From the NCBI RefSeq assembly GCF_002078875.1, contig NC_034421.1, positions 1,147,004-1,211,003 of the forward strand: a DNA stretch of 64,000 nt, in the 5' to 3' direction. Positions 49,901 to 59,200 of the stretch are shown piece by piece (the stretch's first letter is position 1; every line of letters begins with the position of its first letter). Made by a program: the position numbers and the translations under genes. The stretch is from Numida meleagris (Eukaryota; Chordata; Aves; Galliformes; Numididae). The notes below the pieces were generated by a model. That model ran no database searches and was not told the origin of the DNA. It worked only from the letters and a program-made list of their open reading frames with translations.

Positions 49901-52900
49901 CTACAGAAGTTGATCAAGAAGCCGTACAAGAAAAAAGTTCTCATTTCATGGTTCTCAGGGATCTTGATGTTGAAGAATCTAGCACTGATGGGGACTTCTT
50001 CCACTACAATACAGATCCCAAAGAGGAATTTTTGCCTGCTACTAGTAGCCCAGAAAGTCCTTTCCAAAGTATCTTTAATGACATTGACAGATCAGAAGAA
50101 TTAACAAACAGAAAAATACTTGGTTTTGCTGAAACAAATGATATTCCTAAAGACTGTAAACCAACTGTTTTAAACTCAAACACAGATATTACAAATGTCA
50201 CAGGTTTTGGTGAGAAAGAGCATTCTAGTCATGCTTCTGAAAACAAAGCAGTTTCCATATGTGAAAACATCTCTAACCAGTCTGACTTGGTAACTTTAGA
50301 AGAACTTTCTGATAACTTCTTGTTTCTTCAAGAGAAAAACTTATTAACGGGGATACTGTCTAATAAAACCAGCAGTGATTTGGGGCAAAAAACAGAAGCG
50401 GTTCTAAAAAGTGTATTAGAAACCTCAAGCAGAATCTCTGCAGAGCCTGTATTGGCTGAAAATGTGCAGGTCTTTTCTTTAATACGTGAAAATCCTGGAA
50501 CTATGAAAGATGAAAACTTTAACCCAGTAGCGGTGGATAAAGATATGAATTCTCGGTCTCAGACTACTGTAGAGATAGAAGCATCCTCTAGTCCACCTGC
50601 AGCATATAACTTGCATGATAAAGATATAAATCTTCCTTACTTGAAGGATGAGGGGAAACTTTCAAATGTGGAAGTCAACCAAGTCTTGTTCTGTAACACT
50701 GATACTTTCTTTCAAGAGCTGTCCAATAATGCAAAAAATAATAACGTTGCTAACAATTCATATTACGGTGCTGCTGTTGAAACAGATCAGAGTGATGTAC
50801 AAATAAAACAGGGAATACTTTCCAATTCTGATGAAATAGCTTTTAATAGGGAAAAATGTGATCAGGAAGATACGGAAAGAAAATTGCTATGTAAGTCGCC
50901 CATATTAAAAAAAGATGAAGATTTGTTAGAGGAAAAACAAGAAACATCACATAATTTTGAGAACTGTAAGGATGTTCCAGAAGAGGTGACCTTAATTTCT
51001 GTTGGTGCTTCAGACTGCGCGAGTCAGGACAGTCTTTTGGAAGGTAGCCCATCTCCAAGACAAACTGTAGAACAAGTCTTAGAGACGCCTGATTCTTTGG
51101 ATTCTTTAGATGTAATTGAAGTTTTAGAATCTTTACAGGCTCAAAGTCCTCAAAAACTTTTGCCTCCTGATAAGCCCGCTGACAGTGGCTACGAGACAGA
51201 GAATCTGGAGTCTCCAGAATGGACTTCCCATGTTACTGTTGAGGATGCTTCCAATGGAGATACCACTCACTGTAGTGTCAGTGAGGGCAGTGTCAACGAT
51301 CTGCCTTCTAATCCAGTCATAATTGTTTCAGAAGCGGCACCTTGCTTAGATGCAGTAAACAGCAATTTTGAAATAACCCCTATATCAAATCAAAATTCAT
51401 ATAGAGACTCTGCCTATTTCTCCGATAATGATTCCGAGCCAGATAAAAAAACAGAAGAGACTGTAAATCTATCGAGGGAGACTACGTGTGGCGTTTCTTC
51501 AAATAGAGGAGAGAATACTAGTGAGAAGGATTACTGTTTGGGAGAGAGACCGCAAAAGCACAATCTAAGAAATTACCAGGATACCAGTACTGAGAACACA
51601 AAGCCAGAACTGAGTCGGAAAACAGAGATACAAGAGCTGGATGTGGGGGTGCAGGGGTGTCCTGAGGAGTGGACTGAGGCAACTCTGAATTCCCTGGAGC
51701 TATCGGTGGAAGATGACATGAGGGATGAAATAAAACTCTCTGAGACTTGCCGTAAAAGTGTCTCTTGCGTTGGCACTAATACTTCAGAACTTCTTACACA
51801 CAGAGACTTCAAGTCTGTGCATAACATACACGGTTCTTTAGATTCCAGTAATAGTGAGAAGCCCTTCTATCATAATGAAGGACAAAAGCTGAAGGAGCCA
51901 GACATTGAAGGAAAGTACCTTGGCAAACTTGACGTTTCTGGAATGCTTGATTTAGAAGACGGTGATGATGCAGATGAGGAAGATGAAAACAGTGATTCTG
52001 AGGATGACATGAGGACTTTTCATATGCATAGTCTGAGTTCTGACAGTGAAGATGAAACTGTTCACCAAGTTCCTGAGATACTTACTGACAAGGATGATGG
52101 AAAACATCTGAGAAGCTTATTGAAACCTCCAGAACCGCTTCGTGAAAGGCAACCTGAGCACTGGAAAAACGAGAAGAAGGCTGTAACGTTCTTCGATGAT
52201 GTCACGGTCTATTTGTTTGATCAGGTATCTGTTTTTTAACTTAAGAAGTAAAGGCTGGTTTTAAACAGGAAGGGGTGGAATAGATTAATTATATCTGTGC
52301 ATTCACTGTTACCAGTTGATTTTCTTAGATCTTGTTTCTGATGTTGGTTCTTTTTCCTTTGTGTAAAGAAACTTTTTCTTGGCTAGATGTAGTTTAATGC
52401 TGGCAATAGAATGGCTGCAGTGACTTGAAATGTAGTTCTGCTTTGCACAGGGTTGCTTGCAAAAGTCCTAAATTTCCATTGCTTTTTGAACCCTGACTGT
52501 AGGCACTAGATTTACACTGTTTTTTTTAGACACGTATTACTGATGCGTGTAAGGCCGTGCTTACATTGAGAGGGTGAGACAGCGTATTACGGACTAGATT
52601 TTGTTAGCAATTTTATTTACTGGAATGTTGTAGCTTATGGAAGTGGACTGCCTGTTAAATGAGTTTGAGGACTTAGGATTTATGTTTGAATGTGTTTACT
52701 ATACAAGTAAAACCAACGAATCTTGCATTAATTAGCACTAAAACAATTTATGTTTAATCAAAGGTGAGAGAAGCAGTTAGATGACAATACTACTTTTTAC
52801 TAATACGGTGTTATTCAAGCTCAGTAAAACAATATTGATCTGCTTATACAGTCCAAGGTTAGATTTGTTTCCCATTTGTTTTATCAGTTTTTGAAGTTGT

Positions 52901-55900
52901 GTAAACTGATACAAAGGGGATTGTGTTTCAACACTGTAGTGACTGCACTAGTGCAGTGAGTCTAAAAGAACAGTCGCTTTGGAAATGCTCGTGATGATGT
53001 GTAGAAATACTAGGAGTCGTCGTCATCTGCAATAGAAAACATAGGTGATATATTTTCTTTGTCTTCTCTAGAACAATAATCCTACTGTCGGAGGGGAGGA
53101 TAAAAATAAGGTGGATCAAACTGCTTAATTGTTGAACTGTCAAGTTTCACAGTAACTTCTAAAATGTTGGCTGCTTCAGATACCAGTCATGCAGCGTTAG
53201 TCTCTTTGTCCTGAATCGTAATTGAGGAGTAAAAAACCAAACAAACAAGCCAACAAATAGAATGTTGGGAGATAGGACTGTAGGCTTCTCTAAAATAGGA
53301 AAAAACCCAAGCCAGTAACCCTGGCTGTGTGTGGCTGATAAGGGAACCGTTCTGTTCAGTTGGAAGATGAAGCATTTCAATGATAAACCATGTCGAAATT
53401 GTCACTTCTGCATGCGCTTTAGCGTACAGTTGATAGAACTTGCTTAGAAAATGGAAGTATACGTATATGCTTAAAGAACAACTCAGAGTTCTGTTGCGTG
53501 GTTCTAACTAAGAGCTTGCAGACCATTTAATTCCATAGTAGATTTGATGGGGAAAATGAGAAATTTTGGAAAGCTAGCATCTAACTGCATGGATACATTG
53601 CGTGTACAAAAGGGTTAAACCTACTTTGTTTGCATTAGGAAACACCAACTAAGGAACTGGGAAACCGTGTGGCAGACTTGAATGGTGAAGGCTCTCACAG
53701 CGCTCCTGCTCCATCTTCAGGTTTTAGTTACTTCAACAGATTTACAAATTCAGAAAGCTCAACAGATGAAGAAGGTACTTGAAAATGTTTATACACAGCA
53801 CCGGTTGAGAGAGTTATGCATAGTTTATAATGAACTGTCATTTAAAACATGTGATTTGACAAGTACACTGTGCTGTGCTGGCTTCAATTTTGCATCTGAA
53901 GCAAATACTTCAGCTGGGCTTGGATACTGATGTTTCTGTTTACAAGAGCTTGGGAGGTAATACTGTTTATCTGTTGGTGTGTCTCGAGAGGCATCCAAAC
54001 TGCAGATAAGAAGGGTTTGTGACCCCCAGGACTAGAACAGGGTTGGCTCAAGAGGATTTTTTTGTTTGTTTGGAGAGAAGGTCTGGATGCTGCAGAATTC
54101 CAACACTTCTTGACCTCACTGGAGTGCTTGTGTGACCTCGTGAGGACTTCCTTTGTACTGCCCACAGCTGCATTCAGTAAAATACAGGAAAGCAAATAAT
54201 ACTCTTTAGCAGCTTTCAGAATGTAAGTGTGAATGCAAGATTTGAGCCTCAGGGTTCCGAAACAGAGTCTTTTTTATCTGGGGAAGCGTTACACACCTCT
54301 GTTCCAAATGCAGTTTCTTTATAACTGTCAGTGTTCCCTCTGTTTCTGACCTTTTTTCTCTTCAGTCTCTGTCCTCTGAGTGTACGCATGCTGTGGGTTA
54401 ACACAGGCATACTCACAGCCACTTGCTCACTTCCATTCCCAGTGGGATGAGAGGAGAGGAAGATTAGAAGTAAGAAAACCTGTGGGTTGAGGGGAAAAAA
54501 TATTTAATAAGCAAGGAGATATGAAAGAAGAAAGAAAAGTGGTGCAAACTCATTCATCATCTCTCATGGATAGACAGGTGCCTAGCCAGTTCCTAAGCAA
54601 AAGATGGCTGACTTCCCAAACTCCTCTCCTCTGTCTTACTGCTGAGCATAGTGTTAATGGCACTGAATGCCAAGTTTTACATGTGGGAGATGACAAAGTT
54701 AGTGTTTTTAAGTTGGTATTATGCTTGTGTGTGGTATGTATCAAAAGCCTCCTAAGTTTGGATTTTGCTTCCAGAATTCATTGGCATCCTCTGTAATTCT
54801 GCGATGTCATTTATTGTGACTTGAGGTCTTGTCTGAAAAGCTACAGTAGGTTTGTTTTGAGTTAATGCGGTCTTCCAGGGACTTGCTTTTGAAATCATGT
54901 GACTTTACAGTACTATAAACTGCTCCTTTTTTCCTTGATTTCTTTGTTTTTTTACACAAAGGTGGCGGTTTTGAATGGGATGATGACTTCTCTTCCCCAG
55001 AGCCATCCTTCATATCAAAGGCAGCTAATAGCCTTATTAGCTCTAAAGCACCTCTTCAGTCAAAGTACTTCTCTCCGCCTCCTCCTGCCCGGACTCTCGA
55101 ACAGAACTGGTCACATTCATCCCCTTACTCCAGATTCTCAATTTCTCCTGCGAACATGGCAAGCTTTTCCCTTACGCATCTTACAGACTCTGATATTGAG
55201 CAAGGAGGTAAGTGATTTTAGTTAGAACTATTATTTTGAAGCTACAAATGAAAAGATTTATCTGAAGATGTTATTAGTATAGATGACAAATCTTGTTCTG
55301 TGTTAAATACTTTATGAGAACATTTTAATACAATAAAAGTTATGTCTCACCTTGTATTTCAGTAAGACAGCCACATGGCTACAAACTTGTGGTTGTGCGT
55401 TCTCCAGAACATCTATGAGACAAGCTCACACTTCTTATTTCTTAAGTTAGTACAGCATTTGTAGAAATGAAATCTCTGCTGTCCTTAAGCACTGTGGCAG
55501 TTTAATAATTCGCATTATTGCCTTGTCATAGGTCAGTTTATTGTTATTGCACAGGATGAGGAATTTATCTGCAGTTGTCCAAGCTCGTTTTACAGTTCTG
55601 ATGTATTGCTTTCTAGAAGGTGCATTTTGATGTTCTCTCCAGAAGTGCAGCATGTTTTCTAAAGCTGAGTAGAGTAATTTGTTCAGAGAGCCAAGCAGAT
55701 CAGTTCATTGGTATGCTGAATAGTAGCAGTATCTATTAACAGAAGCTTTCTTGTCTCTAACAACAAGCTTTTAAAAGCCTGAATGCATTTTTGACAACTT
55801 AAAAAGAAAAAGAGCAAACTTGAATCAGTTCAACATATTATTAATTTAGATAAAATATTGCATTATAAAAATAAAACACTACTGATTGCTGAGCCTTTCT

Positions 55901-56269
55901 GATGATCAGTGTGTATAAAAATATAATCCATTCCTTAGTTTTGTATTGTTCTTGTATCATGCTTACTGATTAGCTAACGTTGGCTGCTTAGTAACTTACA
56001 GGTAAGAGATTTTGGAGATCCTGTGCTGCCTCATGTCCTGAGAGGTGACACTGAGCTGTGTGATTTAAGCAGATGTATATGTACATGCCAGCCAAGTGTT
56101 TACAGTAGTTGAAAGCTGTAGGGAAAGATTACCCAATGCTAAGAAGTGTGCAGTAGCAGAATGGCAAGTTCTGGGCCAAGTCTCGCAACGCAGCGGTGGC
56201 TGTGCTGAGGGATCTCACTGTGCCTTTCCTCTGCTAATAGGAAGCAGTGAAGATGGAGAAAAAGATTAA
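22813..56269 (+). CDS. LMTK2: LMTK2, lemur tyrosine kinase 2 (whole gene, 14 coding exons)
   Basis: Joining 22813-22939, 34030-34154, 35005-35149, 36364-36437, 36893-37011, 38388-38475, 43943-44076, 46667-46751, 47368-47489, 48929-49078, 49332-52224, 53639-53774, 54962-55207 and 56241-56269 gives 4,473 nt in one open frame, 1,490 residues plus stop; every junction is GT-AG and phase-compatible. Seen: hydrophobic segments at about 16-35 and 54-76, kinase domain about 144-414, acidic Ser-rich tail, PP1-docking VTF at 1341-1343. Length is close to the roughly 1,500 residues usual for vertebrate LMTK2. Known of the family: a membrane-anchored kinase of endosomes and neurons, acting mainly on Ser/Thr despite its name. 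It binds PP1 catalytic subunit, inhibitor-2, myosin VI and the CDK5 activator p35, and is linked to CFTR and kinesin-1 cargo trafficking. The paralogues AATK and LMTK3 are less likely, because linker, kinase core and C-terminus read as LMTK2 throughout. Confidence 0.96.
30937..30967 (+). other. G-quadruplex candidate in intron 1
   Basis: Four runs of five G bases (30937-30941, 30949-30953, 30956-30960, 30963-30967) with loops of 7, 2 and 2 nt on the transcribed-sense strand. This fits the standard intramolecular quadruplex pattern with room to spare. Whether it folds in DNA or nascent RNA is not known. Confidence 0.7.
33187..33430 (+). repeat. CR1 LINE fragment (sense)
   Basis: Segments typical of the CR1 3' region appear in order: agtctggagaagagaaggct, cctacaggaaagatgggg, aggacaaggggtaac, ggcactggaatgggctgccc, agggaggtggtgg and ccctggaaatgttcaagagc. 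It lies in sense orientation in intron 1 and is truncated before the usual CR1 terminus. Confidence 0.9.
33650..33695. repeat. Perfect 18-bp inverted repeat (hairpin)
   Basis: tctcatgggagacatccc (33650-33667) and its exact reverse complement (33678-33695) flank a 10-nt spacer. The left arm plus spacer contains a further 9-bp inverted pair (tctcatggg ... cccatgaga, 33650-33673), so two alternative stems are possible. It lies about 220 bp after the CR1 fragment. Confidence 0.85.
34030..34154 (+). CDS. LMTK2: LMTK2 coding exon 2: transmembrane segment
   Basis: Residues 43-84. Acceptor TTTCTAG|GAC, donor AAG|GTAAGC, ends in phase 0. It encodes a clear membrane span (about 54-76, from [11 protein letters not shown] to NCVSCC), followed at once by a charged cytosolic stretch (KDPEIDFK). 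The double cysteine at the cytosolic face is a plausible palmitoylation site; that is inference from position only. Confidence 0.95.
34155..35004 (+). other. LMTK2: LMTK2 intron 2 (850 bp)
   Basis: Donor GTAAGC, acceptor TTTCAG. It contains an 8-bp perfect palindromic stem with a 2-nt loop at 34749-34766. Otherwise nothing recognisable. Confidence 0.85.
35005..35149 (+). CDS. LMTK2: LMTK2 coding exon 3: acidic juxtamembrane linker
   Basis: Residues 85-132 plus one base. Acceptor TTTCAG|GAATTC, donor GCAG|GTAAAA. It encodes an acidic then Pro/Ser-rich linker ([20 protein letters not shown] and following) between the membrane anchor and the kinase domain. The segment is characteristic of LMTK2 and helps to separate it from AATK and LMTK3. 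Confidence 0.95.
35150..36363 (+). other. LMTK2: LMTK2 intron 3 (1.2 kb)
   Basis: Donor GTAAAA, acceptor GACAG with a weak pyrimidine tract. No repeat or exon recognised. Confidence 0.85.
36364..36437 (+). CDS. LMTK2: LMTK2 coding exon 4: glycine-rich loop
   Basis: Residues 133-157. Acceptor GACAG|ATGG, with only a weak pyrimidine tract; donor AAG|GTGAGA; ends in phase 0. It encodes the start of the kinase domain with the ATP-binding glycine loop GNGWFGKV, whose final V lies in exon 5. The 74-nt length and phase 1-to-0 structure join cleanly to both neighbours. Confidence 0.94.
36438..36892 (+). other. LMTK2: LMTK2 intron 4 (455 bp)
   Basis: Donor GTGAGA, acceptor TTTTTCAG. Nothing else recognised. 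Confidence 0.85.
36893..37011 (+). CDS. LMTK2: LMTK2 coding exon 5: ATP-anchoring lysine
   Basis: Residues 158-196 plus two bases of Tyr197. Acceptor TTTTCAG|GTT, donor TA|GTAAGT. It encodes kinase strands beta-2 and beta-3 with VIVKEL, where Lys175 is the ATP-anchoring lysine, and the start of the alpha-C helix region. The split Tyr codon (TA|C) is restored by exon 6. Confidence 0.95.
37012..38387 (+). other. LMTK2: LMTK2 intron 5 (1.4 kb)
   Basis: Donor GTAAGT, acceptor CTCCAG. No repeat, RNA gene or exon recognised. Confidence 0.85.
38388..38475 (+). CDS. LMTK2: LMTK2 coding exon 6: kinase N-lobe and hinge
   Basis: Residues 197-226. Acceptor CTCCAG|CATT, donor TTG|GTAAGT, ends in phase 0. 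It encodes [15 protein letters not shown] and the hinge LLVFEFCDL. Residue spacing from Lys175 fits a normal kinase N-lobe and hinge. Confidence 0.95.
38476..43942 (+). other. LMTK2: LMTK2 intron 6 (5.5 kb)
   Basis: Donor GTAAGT, acceptor TTTTACAG. It holds an A14 run (41321-41334) and an antisense CR1 fragment (about 42230-42420). No extra exon recognised. Confidence 0.85.
42230..42420 (-). repeat. CR1 LINE fragment (antisense)
   Basis: The order ttcaggctgcaaaggaacct, caggaggtctgcagttcagc, ctcctgctcaaagcagcgtc, ctgagctcagaccaggt, then a ccatctgggtgg-type segment matches the reverse complement of the bird CR1 3' region. It is diverged and lies antisense to LMTK2 in intron 6. Confidence 0.8.
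43943..44076 (+). CDS. LMTK2: LMTK2 coding exon 7: C-lobe to catalytic loop
   Basis: Residues 227-270 plus two bases of Ser271. Acceptor TTTTACAG|GGTG, donor CATAG|GTATGT. It encodes the alpha-D and alpha-E helices and ends at the His of the catalytic loop (VH). The loop is completed in exon 8 as HSDLALRN, so an intron splits the most critical kinase motif. Confidence 0.95.
44077..46666 (+). other. LMTK2: LMTK2 intron 7 (2.6 kb)
   Basis: Donor GTATGT, acceptor TTTTGCAG. It contains a G8 run (44379-44386) and an uninterrupted A21 run (44734-44754). The A run could be the tail of an old retrocopy, but I see no recognisable body upstream. Confidence 0.85.
44734..44754 (+). repeat. Homopolymer A run (21)
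   Basis: Twenty-one consecutive A bases in intron 7; likely length-polymorphic. No source gene or target-site duplication is evident by eye. Confidence 0.85.
46667..46751 (+). CDS. LMTK2: LMTK2 coding exon 8: catalytic aspartate and DYG motif
   Basis: Residues 271 (completed) to 299. Acceptor TTGCAG|TGAC, donor AAG|GTAAGT, ends in phase 0. It carries the catalytic Asp272 in HSDLALRN and the metal-binding Asp290 in a DYG triplet replacing the usual DFG, then the start of the activation segment (GFSRYK). The ALRN part of the loop resembles tyrosine kinases, although the family is reported to act mainly on Ser/Thr. Confidence 0.95.
46752..47367 (+). other. LMTK2: LMTK2 intron 8 (616 bp)
   Basis: Donor GTAAGT, acceptor AATATAG after a T-rich tract. 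AT-rich; nothing else recognised. Confidence 0.85.
47368..47489 (+). CDS. LMTK2: LMTK2 coding exon 9: activation loop and APE
   Basis: Residues 300-339 plus two bases of Trp340. The acceptor ATATAG|GAAG follows a long T tract; the donor is ATATG|GTATGT. It encodes the [10 protein letters not shown] activation loop, the PLRWTAPEL substrate-binding segment (APE at 317-319) and NIW. Confidence 0.95.
47971..48024. repeat. Direct repeat with embedded hairpin
   Basis: ccaaagag-gggactggagaaaa occurs twice (from 47971 and from 48003). The first copy, with the following bases, forms a perfect 9-bp stem (gggactgga 47980-47988, tccagtccc 47996-48004) around a 7-nt loop. Confidence 0.75.
48340..48392 (+). 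repeat. CR1 LINE 3'-end fragment
   Basis: ttggtcctagatgacttcca then gagacctcttctaaactgaa and tagttctatgg match the CR1 3' terminus, including the terminal ttctatg-type repeat unit. Sense orientation in intron 9. Confidence 0.75.
48929..49078 (+). CDS. LMTK2: LMTK2 coding exon 10: kinase C-lobe
   Basis: Completes Trp340 and encodes residues to 389 plus two bases of Trp390. Acceptor TTCCAG|GGCT, donor GATG|GTAAAC. It encodes the alpha-F helix ([17 protein letters not shown]) and the following C-lobe helices to PYSDRW. Both boundary codons are TG|G tryptophans. Confidence 0.95.
49079..49331 (+). other. LMTK2: LMTK2 intron 10 (253 bp)
   Basis: Donor GTAAAC, acceptor TTTGCATAG. It is the smallest intron of the gene, AT-rich, with no other feature. 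Confidence 0.87.
49332..52224 (+). CDS. LMTK2: LMTK2 coding exon 11: end of kinase domain and long tail
   Basis: This 2,893-nt exon completes Trp390 and encodes residues 391-1354. Acceptor GCATAG|GTAT, donor GATCAG|GTATCT. The first 25 or so residues ([15 protein letters not shown]) finish the kinase domain. The rest is a Ser/Glu/Asp-rich, probably disordered tail. Recognisable LMTK2 islands are [50 protein letters not shown] (around 1002-1020), [16 protein letters not shown] (around 1075-1090), an acidic run around 1263-1283, and [17 protein letters not shown] at the exon end (1338-1354) with the PP1-docking VTF. A single giant tail exon is the normal vertebrate arrangement. Confidence 0.96.
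52225..53638 (+). other. LMTK2: LMTK2 intron 11 (1.4 kb)
   Basis: Donor GTATCT, acceptor TGCATTAG. The open frame of exon 11 continues five codons into it (VSVF, then a TAA stop). No repeat recognised. Confidence 0.87.
53639..53774 (+). CDS. LMTK2: LMTK2 coding exon 12: C-terminal tail
   Basis: Residues 1355-1399 plus one base. Acceptor GCATTAG|GAAA, donor GAAG|GTACTT. It begins ETPTKELG straight after the PP1-docking region and ends NSESSTDEE. The middle is Ser/Ala/Pro-rich and looks poorly constrained, while both ends read as conserved LMTK2. Confidence 0.93.
53775..54961 (+). other. LMTK2: LMTK2 intron 12 (1.2 kb)
   Basis: Donor GTACTT, which is weaker than the GTAAGT donors elsewhere; acceptor ACAAAG. 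No repeat or exon recognised. Confidence 0.85.
54962..55207 (+). CDS. LMTK2: LMTK2 coding exon 13: acidic, proline-rich C-terminal block
   Basis: Residues 1400-1481 plus one base. The acceptor ACAAAG|GTGG is an AAAG acceptor after a T-rich tract; the donor is GGAG|GTAAGT. It encodes [39 protein letters not shown] and [10 protein letters not shown], the strongly conserved C-terminal block of LMTK2. Several SP sites suit proline-directed kinases; the link to CDK5/p35 is family knowledge, not seen here. Confidence 0.94.
55208..56240 (+). other. LMTK2: LMTK2 intron 13 (1.0 kb)
   Basis: Donor GTAAGT, acceptor CTAATAG. An AATAAA at 55332-55337 lies early in the intron. Otherwise AT-rich with no recognised element. 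Confidence 0.85.
56241..56269 (+). CDS. LMTK2: LMTK2 coding exon 14: last nine residues and stop
   Basis: Acceptor GCTAATAG|GAAG. It completes Gly1482 and encodes SSEDGEKD followed by TAA at 56267-56269. The short acidic end matches the known LMTK2 C-terminus, which supports this acceptor although only 29 nt are coding. The exon continues into the 3' UTR. Confidence 0.92.
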
Positions 56270-59200
56270 ATGAATTCAAAACTTTCTGGGACTTCATACA
56301 CAGAACGCACAGACTCTGTGTCTGAAACTTGTTTGTCTGAACTCTGGATCTCCTGGAGTGGCACAGGTAATCAAGAAGTCCTAAGAAATGAAAGTAAACA
56401 CTGAAAGCAATGTTAAATCAGGACATTAATTTGAATGTGTATTTAACTTTGTAATGTATTTTTAAATCAGTGCAATTTTGCTTTTCATTATTGAAAGATG
56501 ATTCTGCCGCTGTTTTCAAGTACTTGAAGTATTTTTCAGATAACTTAAGAAACAAGTTAAGCAATTACACTACAGTCTGGTTTCTGTATGAGATTGTATA
56601 ATATTCTTTTTATATTTTTCCATGTAATTCATTATCTGTTTGAACATGCACCTGTTGTAGAATTGTGTATAACTGTCCTGTGCAACAGGTGGCTGTGTTG
56701 CTGAAACTGTACGAATGATAGTTGATCAGTAGTGAGCCATATTTATTTAAAAAGATATCACTACATGTTACTTTGCTTATTACAATTGCACTATGGATTA
56801 TTCTTCCTCTATTTCCTGATGTACAGAATCAAAACGTTAAATCTTTCAAGGAATATAAGACAAGTTGAATTGGCCCAGTTACCCAGTTTAATTTGTCCTT
56901 TTTGTAGCCTTTGCTATGCACGGTACTTGTAAAACATACATAACTTCTGAGTGTTACGTTAGATTTGCTGAAATCTTATATTCAGTACCATTTCTAAATG
57001 ATGATTATAGATTGTTAGTGTTCATGTTTTATAGGAAACTGGAATAGCGTATATGATATACTCTGGAATTTGTAGATGAAAGATAATGTCTCAATTCCTG
57101 AATACGATCCTACTGACTGCTTGAACTGTAATTCCATCTGACTGTGTCATACTTAAGGGCCTTCCAGTTGGTACTACAACTTTCTGCCTTGGAGAGAGAA
57201 GAAACAAAATTGACTGTACAAAACTGGAAATAATGCATCTTCTAAAAAAGACTGATTTAAACAGACTGGATTTCAGGCATGTTTGGCCCTTCAGTTGTAC
57301 ATCCTGTGAATTTTGAAGCTCTCTTCTGCTGACTGCAGACTGGGGCTGCCATTCAGAGGCCTGTGGTAGATCTACCTCTCAGTGATGTTCCGACAATTAA
57401 GAATTACACTAATGGTTAATAGCCAATTCTGCACCCTTTATAAGGCCAGACTTACTGTAAGATATCTGCAGGGCTCCATGGTACATCTTGAAATGCATAC
57501 CCAAAGATGTTGTAAAGTTTACTCTGAAGCTGTAAGGAAAGGAATACAATGTGGTTCTTTAACCTTCATGCTTTCCTGTGCGTTTAGTTAAATTCTTTAA
57601 ATTGCTTGGAAAAAAATATCCTTAATTACTATTCCAAAGTGAATTAATTTGAGAAACAAATCCCTGGCCTCTTGGAATGCCTTATGCAGCCGCAGATCTG
57701 TAGGAAACACTGATAGGAACCGTTTACCTGGCTTTAAATTACATTGTATTTTAGTGGCTCTTTTTTGGCAGGGCTTCAGTATAATGGTGGTCCTAGCACT
57801 CCGTGTTCAGATCCAGTCACCTGAAAACTTTCGTCCCACGAAGTACAGGAAGACTAGATATTTACAGATGTGTAAAGTTGGTGTCTTATACTTCTATATG
57901 GGTTTTGATTTTTTTTAAAGTATGTTTTAAATGACAGGAATATGTTAATTGCTTCTTCCCAGCATTATCTAGCCCTTAGCCAGACTGGCTTCCATACCAA
58001 CCAAAAGGGAATGACCTGGTTCTGTCAAGTTATTTGAAGCTGCCGATGTGTTGATGAGAACTTTTTGGGTGAGGCTCTCAGGTTCGGAGCTGGTAAGAAC
58101 TGTGCTTCAGTGTGAAGTGCGGAACTGAATTCCTCAGACTTTTCCCAAAACATGATTTGAGAGACAAAGCCAAGTAGTTCTTAATACGTGCTTACAGTAT
58201 GTACTGTAGAGGGCTAAAGGAAGCTGTGAGCTACTTGTAATGTGTTCAAAGATAGATAATTGACTTGGTGCACATGTTGTTGCTTGAAATTCCATACTTT
58301 CAATATTAAACTCCTTGATACAACTAGGTTAAGGTATTGCATCGATGTTCAGTAATTCTCACACTATGTTAAGTGTGAAAATTCAAAACTAAGAATGAAA
58401 CTCTGTGCGTGTTCTGCAGATGGTGTGTGGTTTTATCTGCCTTGTGAGGTGAAAAGCTACCCTGTCAGACCTGGAGTTCAGCCTTAATTTTGAATAGCTT
58501 CGCTTAGAACGTAGTCCAGAGTTAGGTAAAAGCTTGTACTCCAAAATGTTAAAATTTGGTTGTGTTTTGGTCCTTAGAATTCTGGAAACTCGAATGTTTC
58601 TCACATGTGCAGTATTCTATCAGGAATTTCCTTTGATGGAAATACGATGATTATTCTTTATCAGAGTTTAAAGAAAATCTTACATAGGAATTGAAAGTTT
58701 TCTCCTTTGTCCAAATGGACTCGTTGCTAACAAATTGCCAAAGGAGCATATTTTCCAAAATGGGCTGGGATATGTATGATAGTAAGCAAAGTAATGGCCT
58801 TTTCAGCTATACAGTGAAGGGAGAAAGATGTGAAGTTGTCTCACCTCGGTTAACCTGTGGATTTAGTTTTGGTAATCCAGAAGGCTAGATGGCAATAATC
58901 TAAAAGGTCTATTTTGGAAAAATAAAATTATAGTTAACATCTGATCAGCTATTAGCAGAATTGAGGTATATCCACCTAGCACTCAGTGACACAATGAAGA
59001 TGAACTGGTAATTCCAACAAATGACGTTGTAAGAAGATTTGCTATGAGTCATTCTTAAAACTGTATGAAATTTCTTGCACTAGCTACTTAAGCATGGTTT
59101 CAGTTTTGGAAGTACATGTACCTATTTTCAGTGGTTCATTATGAAGACTGGTTACATTTTAATTCCTTCTCTAGTACAGTACCTTGATTATTCAAAGGCA

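Noticed and set aside
52225..52239. Exon 11 reading frame extended to the stop at 52237-52239 as the LMTK2 C-terminus
   Set aside because: The last five codons are intronic: GATCAG|GTATCT is a good donor, and exons 12-14 with conserved LMTK2 C-terminal sequence follow in phase.
55332..55337. AATAAA in intron 13 as a gene end
   Set aside because: No good GT-rich downstream element was seen, and exon 14 with the conserved C-terminus follows. Minor intronic polyadenylation cannot be excluded.
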